This document shows, piece by piece, positions 1 to 14,300 of a stretch of DNA of 64,000 nt (position 1 is its first letter; every line of letters starts with the position of its first letter). The stretch spans positions 124,001 to 188,000 of the forward strand of contig JABVXV010000019.1 in assembly GCA_013365325.1 (NCBI GenBank), read 5' to 3'. Position numbers and translations under genes: made by a program. The DNA comes from Dipetalonema caudispina. Its lineage: Eukaryota; Nematoda; Chromadorea; Rhabditida; Onchocercidae. Under the pieces are notes generated by a model. The model had not been told where the DNA came from, searched no databases, and was given only the letters and a program-made list of their open reading frames with translations.

Positions 1-1952
1 GAATGGTACTGTATAAGAGGAAATATTTGTATGAGGTTAATAGACGATTGAGATAAACTTTTTTCAGGGAAATCGAGTAGGAAATGTTTTGTAATTTCCA
101 AGCATAAATGTAGTTTTTCTGGTTTTTGAACTTTTAATAATCGAAACAGTAGAGAATAGAGACTTTTGTTGCTTACGTCTATAATCAAAAGTGAATCTAA
201 TTTGTCGCAGTTTTTGCAAATAGCAATTAACAGATTTGCAAGGACTATTCGACGATTTGTATTATTATTTTTAACGAATAAATTGTTATTCAAAAGTCCT
301 TGTAGTAAAATTAAACTATTTAAAAAATTAATTGCGGTTTTTGTTTGTAGTATGGGAAATTAAACTTTCGAAGTATTTTGCAACTAGAGTAATTAACTTA
401 CTTGATCCTCTTCTACTCGTAAAGTTGTTTAGCATTGCTTCTACACTTAATTAAAGCATATAATTTATTTGCAAGATCAAATTCACTCACTAGGTTTTCG
501 TTGTTTTGAATTTTTTGGATTAATTTAAAAGTTTAATAAATCTTTTTTTTGTGAAATGCAACAAAATGATCCAGTAACATTTAAATCTTTTTTTTTCAAA
601 ATAATCCTAAAATTATTTTAAATCCCTCAAAGTGTCGGAAATAAAATTAAAATTTTAAAGGTTTAGCAAGAAAAATTTCCATCGTTGCTATAGGCAATTT
701 CAAAGCCTTAAAGTCCTTAATTATCCTGTTTCACTCACTGGTCTTCCTCTCCCACCTCTGGCAACTTGGCTCAATCGTTTCCAACGTAATATTTTGTTCT
801 TACTGTTATTTCCCTTGAGACTGAATTGGATAATGAAATTTTTCATTATTGATAATTGTTTGAAATTGCTAGCAGAAATTCAGAATAGCGACCTATTTCA
901 AAATGAAATTTCAACTATTAACAGTGTTTTTGTTATCACTAATTTAACATATCTAATCCGTCTTTCTCTTTTAATTCTATTTGTTTTCTTGTCGTTTTTT
1001 CTACTTAGTGATATCCACCATCCAACTTTGCAAAAAGTAATTGTTACAGTGATTTTAGCAATATCTTGAGATTTAAAAATTAACTTGAAATAAATCCTAA
1101 GCAGTTGTGCTGAATACGATCGTAAAATTCTTATACAATTGTATCTAATCTGTTTCTGTTTCATTTAATTTTTGCTTAGAAATTAACAAATTTCAAACTT
1201 TTAATTAAATGTTTGGAGAAAAAAAATATTGCATGTTATAAATCCTTAGTGAGTGCAATAGACAATATACGAAATAGCGGTAAAAAGGGAAATCGTAAAA
1301 TGATATTTATTCATTGCCTTCTTTTTCTTAGCTCAAGTTTTTATTACTATACTATTAATTTTTTTTTTTTTTGTAAATGTATGCATGCAGCAAACAACTA
1401 AACATATTGAACTGTAATGGTGAACCAAACAATTTCACTATTCGTACACATTTGATGGTCAATGCCGCCGCGATAGAAAGAATAAGGGACGAGAAGAGTA
1501 GTGAAGTAGATGGAAGGAAGAGCGGGATGGCAGGGGACGGGAAGCTGTCTGTGGAAAAACATATGTTTTTTTTTTTTTTTTTTTAAATGTTAAATGGGTT
1601 GTATATCGAATGGCTGTTGAATTTGAAACATTTTCTTGTCCAATAAGACCCTAGCGTGCTATTACTACCAATTGCTACTGTAGATGAAGAAGCTGAGTTC
1701 TTCTTTTGCCAAAGATGACCTTTGGTTTTGATTGGAATTATCAGAATTACTCGAATATTGATGTGATACCTTTAATGTTAATGAAGTGAAATTGCATTGA
1801 AAACAGACTTTCTTATTCTGTATTGATTATTAGCAGTAATTGTCGGACATTCTAGAAATGAACTTTATAGCCAAGACGGAATGATTGGTTTCTCTTGAAC
1901 TTCTCACTCAGAGCTTAATATCAAGTATTTTCAACTTACTGAATTCTTCTAG

Positions 1953-2149
1953 ATGTGTACATTGCCACAGTAGGAAATCCCAGATGTATTTGCCAGTCGA
2001 ATATTGAAAAAATAATAGTTCTATTAGGGCAATCAATTGAGCTTGAATGTTTGTTGTTCACAGTTTCAGTATCGGTAGAAGAAATGAATTCAACTGAAAA
2101 TCTGTATAGTCCCATTGCATTATACTGTATGATCAAATTTCCTTTATAG
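1953..2149 (+). other. possible isolated exon (weak)
   Basis: An open frame of about 65 codons follows a plausible acceptor (TCTTCTAG at 1945-1952), entered in phase 1, and ends at a TAG at 2147-2149. It contains a stretch GQSIELEC that resembles the B-strand of an immunoglobulin-type domain, but there is no companion tryptophan or second cysteine pattern to support this. The opposite strand is open too, so chance is a serious alternative. No neighbouring exon was found. Confidence 0.12.
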
Positions 2150-3479
2150 CGAACCTGAGAGTTACATCCAGAAAGAGAAATGATACCAGTTTATGGACTA
2201 AGATTTATCTCAATCCGAAAGTCATAGCAAACTTACATTAATAATTTTTTAGTGCTAAAGTTAATGGAATTATCTATCATAGTGGTGACATTATTATGCT
2301 AAATGATTTAGTAAATTAAAAGCAATGAGACCCAGACAAAACTTTGATAAAATTCACTTCTCCATTCATAAATTTTTTGGGTATTACACTAAAGCCTTTA
2401 CATTTTTATTCCTGGCTATTCTTCCTTGAAACTTTGTCAATTAAAGGTCAAAACTTCCAAGACATACCCTTTAAATTTTATTTTATCATATCTTTCAACA
2501 CTTTATAACGGCATATCATACCTCTCTTGAATTTTTCTCTACGGTAAAATGATAAAAGCGCTCGAAGCTTCCTTTCCTAGTAGTTTGAAATTGGTGGGAA
2601 ATGAAATGATTTGAACCATTTGGAGTATCAACAATCGTTTGCAGATTATAATAGCACTTAATAAAATTTAATTATGATTTATGCAACAAAAAGATTTATG
2701 ACTTCTGATTTCTGGGGATCAAGAGCAAGAGAGAGCATCAGTACTTCCAATAGTGATCAAAAGCGGGGTAAAACTTCACTAAAGCTATCACTCAATAATG
2801 ACATCAAATTTTGTCAATTTTTTTTTATGATGGAAACGCTTAAGCTGTAAGGCAAAATAGAAAAAATGAACTTGTTGTAATTGATATGTTCAGCGCAGTG
2901 AAATTATTTATTACTTTCATTTCGAATCAAACATTTATTCATCTTTTCTGTCCCGTTTCGTTTTATCTGTCGCATAACAATTGCATATTCATAAATGAGA
3001 ATATCTCTGTTTGTATTAATTCTTTTGTCTTCTCAAATGTAGCAGTATAAGAACGCTTGATATCTTCAGTGGACTTTTAAATCCGATTTCACTTCTCGAG
3101 TTTTTTGAACTATGTATTAAGAATTCCAAGTAAATTAAGATGTTTTTAGAAAATATCTGTAGTAGAACCTTTTGGTTTTCACCTCTGTACGTAAATTTTT
3201 TTTCAAAATTCCATATTAGTATTATGAAAAGTGTTACATTTTAAATGTTGAATTTCAAAAAATGTATAGAATTAGAAAGTAAAATTTTGAATTGAAAAAG
3301 CAGTTTGAAGAACTGAAATGGATTTCCAATCTGTAGTTGATAAGCAAAGCTTGAAAAGTTTTATTATTTTAATGAAAGTAAATTAGAGGACTACTTTCGA
3401 GTGTAATATTTTATATTGTTTGGATTATTCATTGCTGGGATTTTATTTCTCATTGTCTAGAAAGTTTAAAATACATGAA

Positions 3480-3502
3480 TTTATTTTATTTTATTTTATT
3501 TT
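3480..3502. repeat. ATTTT pentanucleotide repeat
   Basis: Short tandem array of TTTTA/ATTTT units, about four copies, in non-coding sequence. Confidence 0.8.
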
Positions 3503-3956
3503 TCCATTCCTGTAATCTAATCAAGTAAGCGGCATTTGGTTGCAGATGGTAGACAAGAGCGAAAGTGTTGCTTAGTGGGGATAGTTGGGGCGAGTGAGGG
3601 GGTTGGGTCGAAATTTTTAATGAAATGTTTGCTTGTGCTAGCGGAAAGCCAAAGTTTACATTTTTGTGAAATTTTTGTTGAATTTCGTTAGTGGTTAACG
3701 GGCTGGGAAATGCAGCGCATACATTTCGAGCTGCTTGGGTTGAGTGTTTACATTCTGTATATATTCATTCATTCAATTTGTAATCATTTCGATTCCTCCC
3801 AGTTTATTTACTTTTCTTTTCCTTTCAACTTTTTTTTTTTTTTTTTTGACGTTTGGTTTTTCATTCTTTTAACAGCAGTGTTTCCTTAAGAAATTTCAAA
3901 AAATTCAAATTCCGGATACTACCAAATTTTCAGCAAGCTTGCAGCGCTTAAATTTT

Positions 3957-3974
3957 CTCTCTCTCTCTCTCTCT
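3957..3974. repeat. (CT)9 dinucleotide repeat
   Basis: Nine uninterrupted CT units in non-coding sequence. Confidence 0.9.
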
Positions 3975-4276
3975 ATTTGCTTTCTCGGCCATTTCACAAG
4001 TAGAAATCCAATGCTGGGAACGTTTTTTTTTTTTTTTTTCAAAAAGTTTTTTGGAATTTAAATTCTGAGCATTAGCTTGCTAACTTTGTCTATTTAGCTG
4101 TCTGTCTATCATACACAATGACATGAAAATTTTTTGACTGTTATTTGCAAAATTTTTGCATGAGATCCATCAAAAAACACCATTTCGTTGTTTTGTTTAT
4201 AATAATTCGATGGACTTTTATGCAGTGCAATTACTCATGCAGTATTACTGTCGCTACGTCGACTACTAATTATTAA

Positions 4277-4321
<45 letters not shown>
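4277..4321. repeat. (TAC)15 trinucleotide repeat
   Basis: Fifteen uninterrupted TAC units; a perfect trinucleotide microsatellite likely to vary in length between individuals. Confidence 0.92.
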
Positions 4322-4322
<1 letters not shown>

Positions 4323-5652
4323 GTTAATTGAGTAAATTAATAGTTCTTATTTAAGTTCAAATGGTCATAATCTTCAATTAATATATTTTTGTGAAAACTT
4401 TGTGGGAAAATTTCATTTCAAAATTTGAAAAATTGAGTGAATTGCCTTTTTAGATGCATAATAATAATCGCTTAAGAAGTATTATTATGCCATTTATATA
4501 AGCCTAATGGATGGCTTCATCGTTTTTAATTTGAAAGAAAAAAAAGGGAGTGAATAATTTTTCGTATTGACACATGTGCATAAAACGCATAACAGATGCT
4601 TATGGCTTTCGGAGAGATGAAGGAAAATGAGAAATTTTGTTGGGTTAAAAGGACAAAATGTGAAATTTTGTTGATAATTTAACCGGAAGTTGAAGAAGTG
4701 TTTGGATTTTAAAATGTTATGATTTCAAATTAAATGATATTAGCGAAATTTTATCGCTTCCGCAGTTGATTACATATGCTTTTGCAATAGTTTGCTAGCA
4801 GATCGTTTTTTCCTGTTAGGAAATTTGTTCATTTGTAAAAGAACCTTTCTTTTTTTTCTTTTGAAAATAAAACTTGGCGATTTTTCAACAAGAAATTCAT
4901 TGTTTTCCTCATATCCCTCTCTTAAGCAAAAAATAATAATTAATTAAGACGGAGTAAGTAGATTTTGTTGTTTTCCTGAACAAAAGTTGAAATATTATTA
5001 TTTTATTTTTTTTTTTTGAATACGTTGCAAAATTAATTATTTTCCTTTTGGCTTATGACTAAAAATAATAGTACCACCTCTTTTTAGTCTAAAAAATTGT
5101 TTTAAATATTGCCAGTTATTCGAATTCGAAAATGTCAGAAACATCCACTTCTAAAAGTAATTATATGGACCAAATATTCATTAAATAGTTTACTGCTATA
5201 TCCGGAAGATAGCTTATCCTCGTTCAACAATTACATTTTTCTAGGATAAAATTTCTTTGTCATAACAACCTTTTAGGTTCATTTTGCATCAAAAAGCATC
5301 GATTGCTGAACTGGTAATAAATGAAGGTTAATTTCGGTTGTTTACAAATATATTTTGTTCATGTGACTAACTTCAGTGATGTGCCTTTAAGAGAAGCATA
5401 TATTGGATGATATACCTAAAGTAGCAAAAAAAAAAAGGACTAGTCCTTAATTTAATGGCTGATGAGACGAAGCCATTTTTCCTCTTACCGTTTTATCTCC
5501 GCAACATAACTCTTGAAACCCAGAAGAAAAGGTAACAGGTTGAGACGTTTCTAGAAAAGTAAGCCATATATTGTTCGGATGTAAATTAAACCATCGAATC
5601 ATTCCTTAGCCTGATATCGATCACAGCAATGAAATTGCCACTAAGTCTTGAA

Positions 5653-5677
5653 TCATCGATATCGAGTGTATCGATGA
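5653..5677. other. perfect 9-bp inverted repeat around ATCGAT
   Basis: TCATCGATA at 5653-5661 is the exact reverse complement of TATCGATGA at 5669-5677, separated by seven bases. A further ATATCGATC lies about 40 bp upstream. It could be a dimeric protein-binding site or a chance palindrome; no gene is near. Confidence 0.5.
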
Positions 5678-6419
5678 ACACTATATTGCATGATAGAATA
5701 TGACAGATGATACACTATCATATTCCTAGAAGAATAAAACATTTATCTTAATGATAGTGAATTGGAAGGTACAGGAATGTTCAATGATCATAAACAGTTA
5801 AGTTGGTTGATTACGTAGTTAGTTTGATGAACTTAACATGGATGATGATGAATTTTAGAAAGATTGAGCAATAACTTGACTAATTGATTCATTTTTCACC
5901 AAGACAAAAAAATGAATGTGTTGATTGATCAGCTGAATTTATCACTTAATGGTTACCCGAAGAGTTATTGCTTAAGATAGCTAAATAATGCTCAAAAAAA
6001 CAATGGGCAAAGAATTGCATGGCAAATCTCTTGGTATATTTGTTCAAAAAATCTAGCCAGAAAGCAATATTGTTAAAAACTTCGAAATTTATTGTCAATA
6101 ATTTCGATAAGTAGTAAGTGGAAGAGTGTCTTTAGGTACGAAAATTTAAAACAAAAAGTTTGTTCCGTTTTATTGCCTGAGTTAGTGTGTTTTGCTGATT
6201 GAATGAATGGATTAAAAAAGTGTTTCATGACGAATGGAACGAAATAAAATCAGCAAAATTTATGAGGTTGCTTTACTGTTTCTTGTTAAAATATTTTGAA
6301 AAGATTTCAACATACCAATGTAAAAAGCCTTCTTTTTTTTCTATGGAAAAAGGCGTAGAATTACTGGTATTGAGACAATTTTTGAAATGGAATTTCGTGA
6401 TGCCTGTTGAAATGGGAAT

Positions 6420-6648
6420 AATGATGCTGAAGTGATGATAATGATGATGATGATGGTAATGGTGGTGGTGGTGATAAGGATGATGATGAAGATGATGATA
6501 ATGATAATGATAATGATAGTGATAATGATGATGATGGTGATGATGACGATGATAATGATGATGATGATGATGATAAAGATGACTATAATGATGATGCTAA
6601 TGGTGGTGGATGATGATGATTATTGTGATGATGGATGATGATGACGGT
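6420..6648. repeat. degenerate (GAT)n array, about 230 bp
   Basis: A long imperfect ATG/GAT/GGT trinucleotide array. It yields a methionine-rich open frame on the + strand that is clearly a repeat artefact and not a gene. Confidence 0.92.
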
Positions 6649-7910
6649 GTGATCATGTTATTCGATCTTTTCTATTTTCAAGCAACTGCTTTTTGATTTT
6701 GCGCAATGATTTCGTGCAAAAATTCTTCCAATTTCTCTGCTTTGTGTTACAATATTGATTCTTTATTGCCTGACAATAATTGTCAGACGCTTTAAAACAA
6801 TTTGAAACTCTTTTTTAATCAAAAAGAAAAAAATAATGGGGGAATTCATGGTCCCCTGTGTTGATCTCTGCAACAGTAAATTGTAACAATCAATGCAGAA
6901 GGATCTAACTTCTCGTAACATCTCATCGTCCGAGAGTTTCCAGTAGAAATTTGTAAATGTATTACTATCGTTGTATTCTTCCTCTTTAAATTTTTAAAAT
7001 TCCATTTCGTAAATATATTCTTCTCCTTAATTCTGTTCCTGATATCCATTTTTCCATGCGATCTGTATATTTTCTTTAATCCTTTTTAAATAAAATTTTG
7101 AACAGCAACAGCTTGCTTCATCGTTTGTTATCTTGTTATCATTCTGTGATATTTCCATAGAATGCTGTCCTGCTTTTCACCTTTCTTTAGTGCTTTTTAA
7201 TGTCTGAAAGAGAGTTTCAAATATTTGATTATAAATCAAAATTTAACAAAAAGCTCTCTTGACATGAGAGTATGATCAGAATTGTATTTTTTTTTTTTTT
7301 TTATTTCATCATTGATCAACGACTCATCAGAGATACATAGATGTTCATGGCAGATGTCCTACTATTTCACATTTATTTATATTAAAAGCAATAAAAAAAA
7401 AAAAATTCTCTTTTTCACTATCGATGATAGTAAGGACTAACTTTTGATTCCCGAACTTTTAAATGATATTAGCTAGGGAAAAGAGGAATTAGACAAAATG
7501 ATATAAAATAGATATGATGATTCAAATTCTCGAGAAATCCCGAAAAAATAAGCATAGGAATTTTGTAATTGCTATGATAGAAATGAAGATACTACGATGT
7601 TTATATATGCGAAATGTTTCAATGTCACCATATAATAATTTGTATGTTCGTATTGTATACAAGAAAGCATTTCATCCCTTCTGTTTATATATACATATGA
7701 AGAACATACCCGTTCGCTAACTGATGGGTTTATGTCGCCAAATTTGTGACAGCCAGTTTTTCTGTTCTTTTTTTTTTTTTTTTTTTTGTTTTTGTTTAAT
7801 TCAATAATTATCAAAGAAATTGTCAAATTTAAAAAATTTTTTCTTCACATTTCAAACTACTTCACGGGAAAATTGTTTAATTGCACTATGATGAAATGAT
7901 AGATATTTCT

Positions 7911-7973
7911 GTGTGTATGTGTGTATGTGTGTATGTGTGTATGTATGTATGTGTGTAAGTGTGTGTGTGTATA
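7911..7973. repeat. TG/TGTATG-rich microsatellite
   Basis: Imperfect tandem GTGTATGT units grading into (GT)n. It produces a threonine/histidine-rich frame on the - strand that I regard as an artefact. Confidence 0.88.
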
Positions 7974-9679
7974 TTTTGTGGATAGATAGATTAGAGCAGT
8001 AGTAAACTATTGAAGAATACATTTCATATCCCATGCAGACAGGCAAACACATGGCAATATACTTGAAACATGTGGACAAACAGATCTTTAGCATGCAAAG
8101 ATGTGGACATACTCAACCTAGGATATGTGCTGAAAGGTAAAAGAGATCAGTGAAAGCAATAGATATTGATGTCATACCTCTTCCTACCTTACATATAAAG
8201 TCACTCATAAAAAATTGTACCCATCCTAAAACCGCTATTGTATGATGACAACCAAAGAATTCTGGTTGTTGTAAGGTAAGGACGGACATAATACTTGTTG
8301 TTTCTCATTCAACTTTTATAATTATTTTGTAAAATCTCTGGAAAATTTAGAAGTTGTCAATAGTAATAACACACACATACACAACAACAACAACCAGTAT
8401 ATAGGCATTTTCATCACTTTTTTAACCTATCTCCAGTAATCATTATTTCATCTATTTTGTCATTTGCGTAAATGACGTTGGATGTTGAAAGAAAAATTTT
8501 TTTTTTACTATTGTCGACTCATTTAAAGCAAATTCAATTTTCAAACAGTAATATGTGATATTAAAGCAGTGCAAAGTACTAAATGAACTTATTTCAAATT
8601 TTAATATAAAGGGATAGTCAAAGTCTTTAATGTATTTGAAAGGACAAACAAGGTGCTATAGAGGAGTGAGAATCATGGAAGTTGAGTAAATCGTATTTTA
8701 GCCAGAACTCTGCTTTGGTCTACCTACTCTAACAAATGAAACTTTACTCCACTACTTAACTTTACATTTTAAATTAATCCAAATAGTATTCAATGACAAT
8801 GAAAATAAGAGACCGTGATGATGAACCTATGACATGAAATACTTCACGTCATGCAAGCTATGGCTGCAGTGTTCAATGACTAAAATATAATAACCAAAAT
8901 GATTTTACGCTCAGTTACGAATTCAAAAATTGAAATTCGAAATGATTTAAAGCAATAAGCAAATGAACGTATTCATAGCGCAAAATGCATACGAATATTA
9001 AAGGAAGCCACTTGAAAAATTTAGCATTTCTTTCACTGAAGTCATTTAAGCTTTTTCTTAATTTGTGTGAGTTTTGTCAGAAATCTGTCAAATGTTTATT
9101 GCCTAATTCATGAAGTTGCCTTGCTTAACTTGTAAATATTACCACTTACTAATTAACTTTATATTACTTCACGTAAGAATAACAGTGAATCTTGGAGGAG
9201 GACATAGCAACAATTACTTTATAGCTAAATCTTTATCATGAAATTTGGCTAAAGGAAAAATACACTTAGTTACACCAAATGCTGTATGAGCGATTCATGA
9301 TTTTCAGAATTAAAAGTCATTAATAAAATTGATGAAAGTGAATGAAAATTTCGTTATCGGTCAGTGCCATCCATTGTGTCTGTTAATTGTTATCACTACT
9401 GCTTGCGGTTGTTGCTGTCGTTGCTTTGATGCCGTAGCGAAATTATAAGTTGAAGACTATATATCTTATAATATATATAAAATTTTCAGTTTTAAGAAGA
9501 AATAATTTTTCAAGTTTTGCTTCGTCCACAACCAGCCACTACCGCATGATCACAGATCCTCGCCTCCTTCCAGTCTTTCAACATTATCATTTCGCGTTTT
9601 AAATTTAATAACTATCTGTGATTTTGCATGCATTTCTGACTGAACTATTACCTATTTCTGCTTGTTGCTTCTATTATAG

Positions 9680-9790
9680 TACCACAACTACCACTACAAT
9701 TACTACTATTCTACTACTACTATTGCAACTATCACTACTACTGCTACTACCACTATCTACTACCACCACTAATACTACTACTATTACCAC
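9680..9790. repeat. degenerate (ACT)n array
   Basis: About 110 bp of imperfect ACT/ACC trinucleotides, the third such array (TAC, GAT, ACT) in the first 10 kb. Confidence 0.88.
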
Positions 9791-11891
9791 CCGGTAGGGG
9801 CAGGCAGCGGCATCCTATTATTCTATTTGATTCCCTGTCTAATGTGCTGATGATAATTTGATGATTTTCTTTTGGGAATTTCTAATAAATCATATTTCAT
9901 ACCAAATCATTCATTCATTTAATTTAATCCTGTTCGAAATCAGGATTGCAGCTCGCCACTCTGGGCGGCTCTTTCCACTTTTATCCCGCCTTTATTCTTT
10001 TCCAGTCCATTCATTTCGAAACACAATTTTAACTGGATTATTTTCTTCCTTCCATTGTTTTTAAGAAGCTCTTATTAATGGATTGCTATAAGATTACACT
10101 AACCGTTCCATATTGACATTTCTTTTCAATGCTGATAATTTTTTGATTTACAAAATTTTTTAGCACCAAAGTACGATTTTCTTTTTTTTTTTTTTTGATA
10201 TTGCTATTAAATTCGTAGTTGACAGCTGTTCCTATTAACTTCTTGCTTTCAATAGGCAATATTGTATTTTTTATGTTATTTTGCCGTATTTTAAAGGGCA
10301 GATACGCTGCACCTTGACACGTGCTGTTTAATTTCTTATCGCTTAAGACTTCAAATGTGCTATGTTCGATAATACATGAATGGGTCAAGTTCTTGATCCA
10401 AACGAGAAAGTACAGTTTATAATTAGCTATTAGCCCCATGTCTCATCACATATGCTCAAAAGCTTGACAATGCTGAATATTCCAAAATGGATTTTACTTT
10501 TTTGTGTCAACAAATTGATATGTCGGAAAACATTTTCATTTTTCTTTTACCACATATTATTTATTGTTATCAGTTTACCCGAAATTTACCAGTAATTAGC
10601 ACTCTTGCATCACTTAGGGTGTTAGTTATCGATAATTTATTGGAAATAAAAGCTTAAATAAGATAATTATTGAAGTAGTTAAAGAAAAATGTTTAAGAAA
10701 CTAGTTACAAACTTGTGCTCTTTAGTTCTTTTTTTTTTTTTTTTTTGCAAACTAAACAATAAAATGCGAAACCTTCAAACAATATATTACAGGGCATGTT
10801 TTCCAGTTTTTTTTTCGTTTTGAGCAAATGAAGAGACAGTAGGACATCATATATTTATATTTGCTGAGACTAGATAAAACTTGCTTAAAGATGACTGTAA
10901 AATGAGGACATCAATTTTTATTCGCTTTTAAAATATTTCGCATGTATTGTGAACTTCCAAATTTTTTTAATTCCTTGCTGAAAAGTAGCCTTCGTATGAT
11001 TCAAGAACGAAAAACTTGAGTGCAGCGGAAAACTATGATATTATCTATAATATTTCCTGAATCCCTTGTTTCCGGATAGCTTACAATAATTTTTACTTCT
11101 TTTTAGTTTTCTGTTTCTCATATTAATTGCTGTACCATGATGTATCTATTTCCAAAAAATGAACTTTTTCTTTTTTAGATTTTTGGACGAAGAGAATGAA
11201 AAGACTGTAAATTAGAAGAAAAAAGTTAAATGTAAAGTTTGAATACATGCATTTCTCAGTTTGAAAGAGTTGCTTGCGCTGTTACGATAGTATTGTCACT
11301 TAAAGTTTTTCCAAATTTGAAGAATTTGGAAAGGATATAAATGAAAGTAAAGACTGAGTCGAAATATTCCATATCAATTTACATTCCAAGAGCTGTTTCA
11401 TTCAACCGTTTGAACAAAATTTTAATTTATTTACATTGCTGAAACGATTGCATGTATGCATGTGTGTATGTGTTTGTATGTCAATGTATGTAAAGAAATA
11501 TCACTTTTTTATTGATACTCTTCTATCCCCCGCTTATCTTACATTCCGAGTGCTCTCATACCGACATTTCTTTATGTTGTGCATTTCGAGAGAAAAGTTT
11601 CTCCAGCAGTAGCAGCAGTATCACATGACATAACTCTTTTGTAAATTGTGGATTTTTTAATCGTCCTGATAGTGATGAACAGAACAGATTTCTATTTCAT
11701 TCATTTCATAATTTCAAACAAATTTCTTCTGCATTGAAAAAAAATTATCATTTCAGTTTTTATTTTTGACTTTTTGTTTTTATGTTTTGGGTTGGAAATT
11801 TGAGAATTTAGTGAAATTCAAAAGGTATAAAGTGCAGCATAACTTTCTCAAGTGTCATTCTAATTAAATATACTGTTCTTTCTCTTGCCAG

Positions 11892-14300
11892 TGATCGTTC
11901 CCATTTTCCCGAGAATTCTTTTTTAAATCTGGTATCTATGGGTATGATGCCTACGAGAATATGAAGGTAGGTAGGAATTATTTAAAACCGATTAAAGAGA
12001 TTAATATTGAATATACTTTTCATCAGTAAATTATACATTAAATTATTTTAAATTTCGATGAAATTACATTTTACCAGCTAATTTTCTACAGTGTTTGCTC
12101 GATGTTTGCTCCATAGCTGACCAGAAATTATTTTTTTTTTTTGCTAAATCCTCAACGATCTTTTCCTCTCAGCGCTCTTTTTTTATATTTCGAACAAGAT
12201 ATTCCTGAAAGTGAGCGGATTTTCTCATAATATCATATATTGTCCGTAAATGATCTACGCGGGAAAAGTTTTCTACAGATGGCAGGAATTAATATCCCAC
12301 TTCATCGTCCACGAATTGCTACTATCTTCACTGTCAGCTTTGTTGAAGTACGTTCAATTTCTTCCTAATAACATGATTTGTTAAGTCGGGTTTTAAGTGT
12401 TGATAATATAAATTTTTTAGTGTGGAAAATATTTTATTTCAAAAATTTTCATTGTATTGGTTTTCCCCAATTACCGCTTTTTAATGTTATCTGCAACTCA
12501 TGGAAAGATGGAAATTAGGATATGGATATTTCCTAACCAACCACTAATTGTTTAAATCAAATTTTGAGAAATTATAATACAAACTTAGAGTAAGATCCTT
12601 TTAATTAAATTGATGAAATTCCAGGAAGCTATAAAACTTAAGAGTTATTCTCAAAAGATGAGTTTAAAATGTTAACGGAAATATGTGGTGGAGAAATTTT
12701 TTCGAGTGAACCAAAAAATGTCTCCATCTAAAAAAGCAATATGAAATTTGCTATTGTCTGAAACAAAGAAATAAAACAATCTTCACTCATTTTTATAAGA
12801 ATTAAATGATTGGACCAAACTTCCTTAAATGTTTGTTCTAGTTGCTACTTTCAAGTAAAACAGACTGGTCATGATCGAAAAGAATCAAATATTTGCAAAT
12901 TCTTGGGATAAAATGTTACATGCTTGAACGATATGTTGTGATGCAAGCGTGCATCAAGAAATTTTCGCGGTCTTCGGAGATCATGACCTTTTTTTTTTTT
13001 TTGATATGAGCTGACGTAGTAATTTTCATTTATCATAAAACGGTGATAGTTTATGTGGAAGTAGAAGAAGGTTTTGAAATTTAACAGAAATAGCGGTGAA
13101 TTTTGGCTGTTTTTGAGCGTACATACAGAAAACAACAGCCATGCTCAATCTTTTTTGCAACTTTTCTTGCATGCAGTTTAATTCAATTCTATTTTATGCT
13201 CAACTAATTTTATTATAACTTCAAAAGATAGACCAAATTTTGTATGTTTTGCATGGAATTTGCACTACTTATTAATTTCCAACCTCTATTTACTGTATTG
13301 TTTTTTTCTTTTTTTTTTAAATAATAATTTCAAGGAAATTTTTGTAAAAAAAACTCTCGGAAGGGTATTAGTTGAGAAAAAGGGAGTATTAAGATCAGTT
13401 CCTATAAGCACAAGCACACACGTATCGGCGGGCATATATAAGCAGCACCAGCATTTGTTGCCAATGCCTTTTTTTATTAATTTCAGTCCTATCGTCATAT
13501 TCAAATCGTTTTCATTCCCATTTTCAACCATAAATCGAGCAGTGTACACTGAATTAATGATTCTGTACCCTGTGCCCCGTGTCATCGCCGCCGTTAATCT
13601 TCATTAATATTCCGAATTCATTCGACAAATTTGTTAAATTTTGCCATTTCTTTTCAGGGTTGTGCCCGGAATCAACAGCAATCGAGCTTTCTTCTCGACT
13701 TTTTGAGGTAAACATTGCAATTGAATTTATACCCGAAACTTTGCAAAAAAAATCTTGATGAACTTCGAACCCTACCACTATATTTAAATCTTTTTTTTTT
13801 AATTCTCATTTTCAATTCTAAACCGAACAGTGCAATTTGTCGCGTTATTTTGTCACTGCAATGTCTATAACGATCGTGCACTTTTTCTCTTAAATAAAAT
13901 TGTTTCTTTCAAATCGGAAGATGAATCTTTTAATTGGCTTCCCTTACATTCTATTTGTAACATTTAATATTTATTATTTTTCGTATGTTTTATGCTCAAT
14001 CACAGAATTTACCACTATAATCGCTAGGATCGATGGTCATTCAGTAGGACCATATTGACATTTGCAGTGATCTTTCTGAATCGGCCGACGTAACACTCCG
14101 TTACATCTGTCCGTTTGTAAATGCCTGGAATGTGTTCTGTTATTTGATTTGTTTGGAATCTTTATGTCCTGTTTCAGCAGTGCTTGACCTTTGCACCTGC
14201 ATATCTCGGTTCCTTTTTACGGTCGTCGTGTGAATGAGAATTCAGCAGTCGTTAAAATGGTTATTCTTAATCCATATCAATTCTTTTTGAGCAATACAAT
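11892..14300 (+). other. cluster of four exon-like patches, possible upstream exons
   Basis: Four short patches have a good acceptor, a good donor and an open frame. 11892-11966 (acceptor CTTGCCAG, donor GTAGGT) is open after its first codon. 12279-12347 (acceptor TTCTACAG, donor GTACGT) starts exactly at an ATG and encodes MAGINIPLHRPR and more, 23 codons, leaving phase 0. 13658-13707 (acceptor TTCTTTTCAG, donor GTAAAC) is open in two frames, one reading LCPESTAIELSSRLFE. 14178 to about 14229 (acceptor CTGTTTCAG) reads QCLTFAPAYLGSFLRSS. They could be 5' untranslated or alternative coding exons of the zinc-finger gene, whose exon at 16035 also starts in phase 0, or a separate small gene. I recognise no domain. 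Confidence 0.3.

Larger units (their letters stand above)
1..11891. other. AT-rich non-coding region, no supported gene
   Basis: I see no gene that I can support here on either strand. The stretch is A+T rich with many poly-T runs and several microsatellites that are listed separately. Open frames are short and are mostly run-throughs of low-complexity sequence. It lies upstream of the zinc-finger gene on the + strand and may hold its distal regulatory sequence or an unread neighbour's introns; the sequence does not decide which. Confidence 0.6.

Noticed and set aside
6432..6638. Methionine-rich ORF on +
   Set aside because: It is the translation of the (GAT)n microsatellite and has no start context, splice signal or protein-like composition.
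10086..10439. 117-aa ORF on -
   Set aside because: AT-biased composition, a poly-Lys run from a T-tract, no splice partners and no recognised motif.
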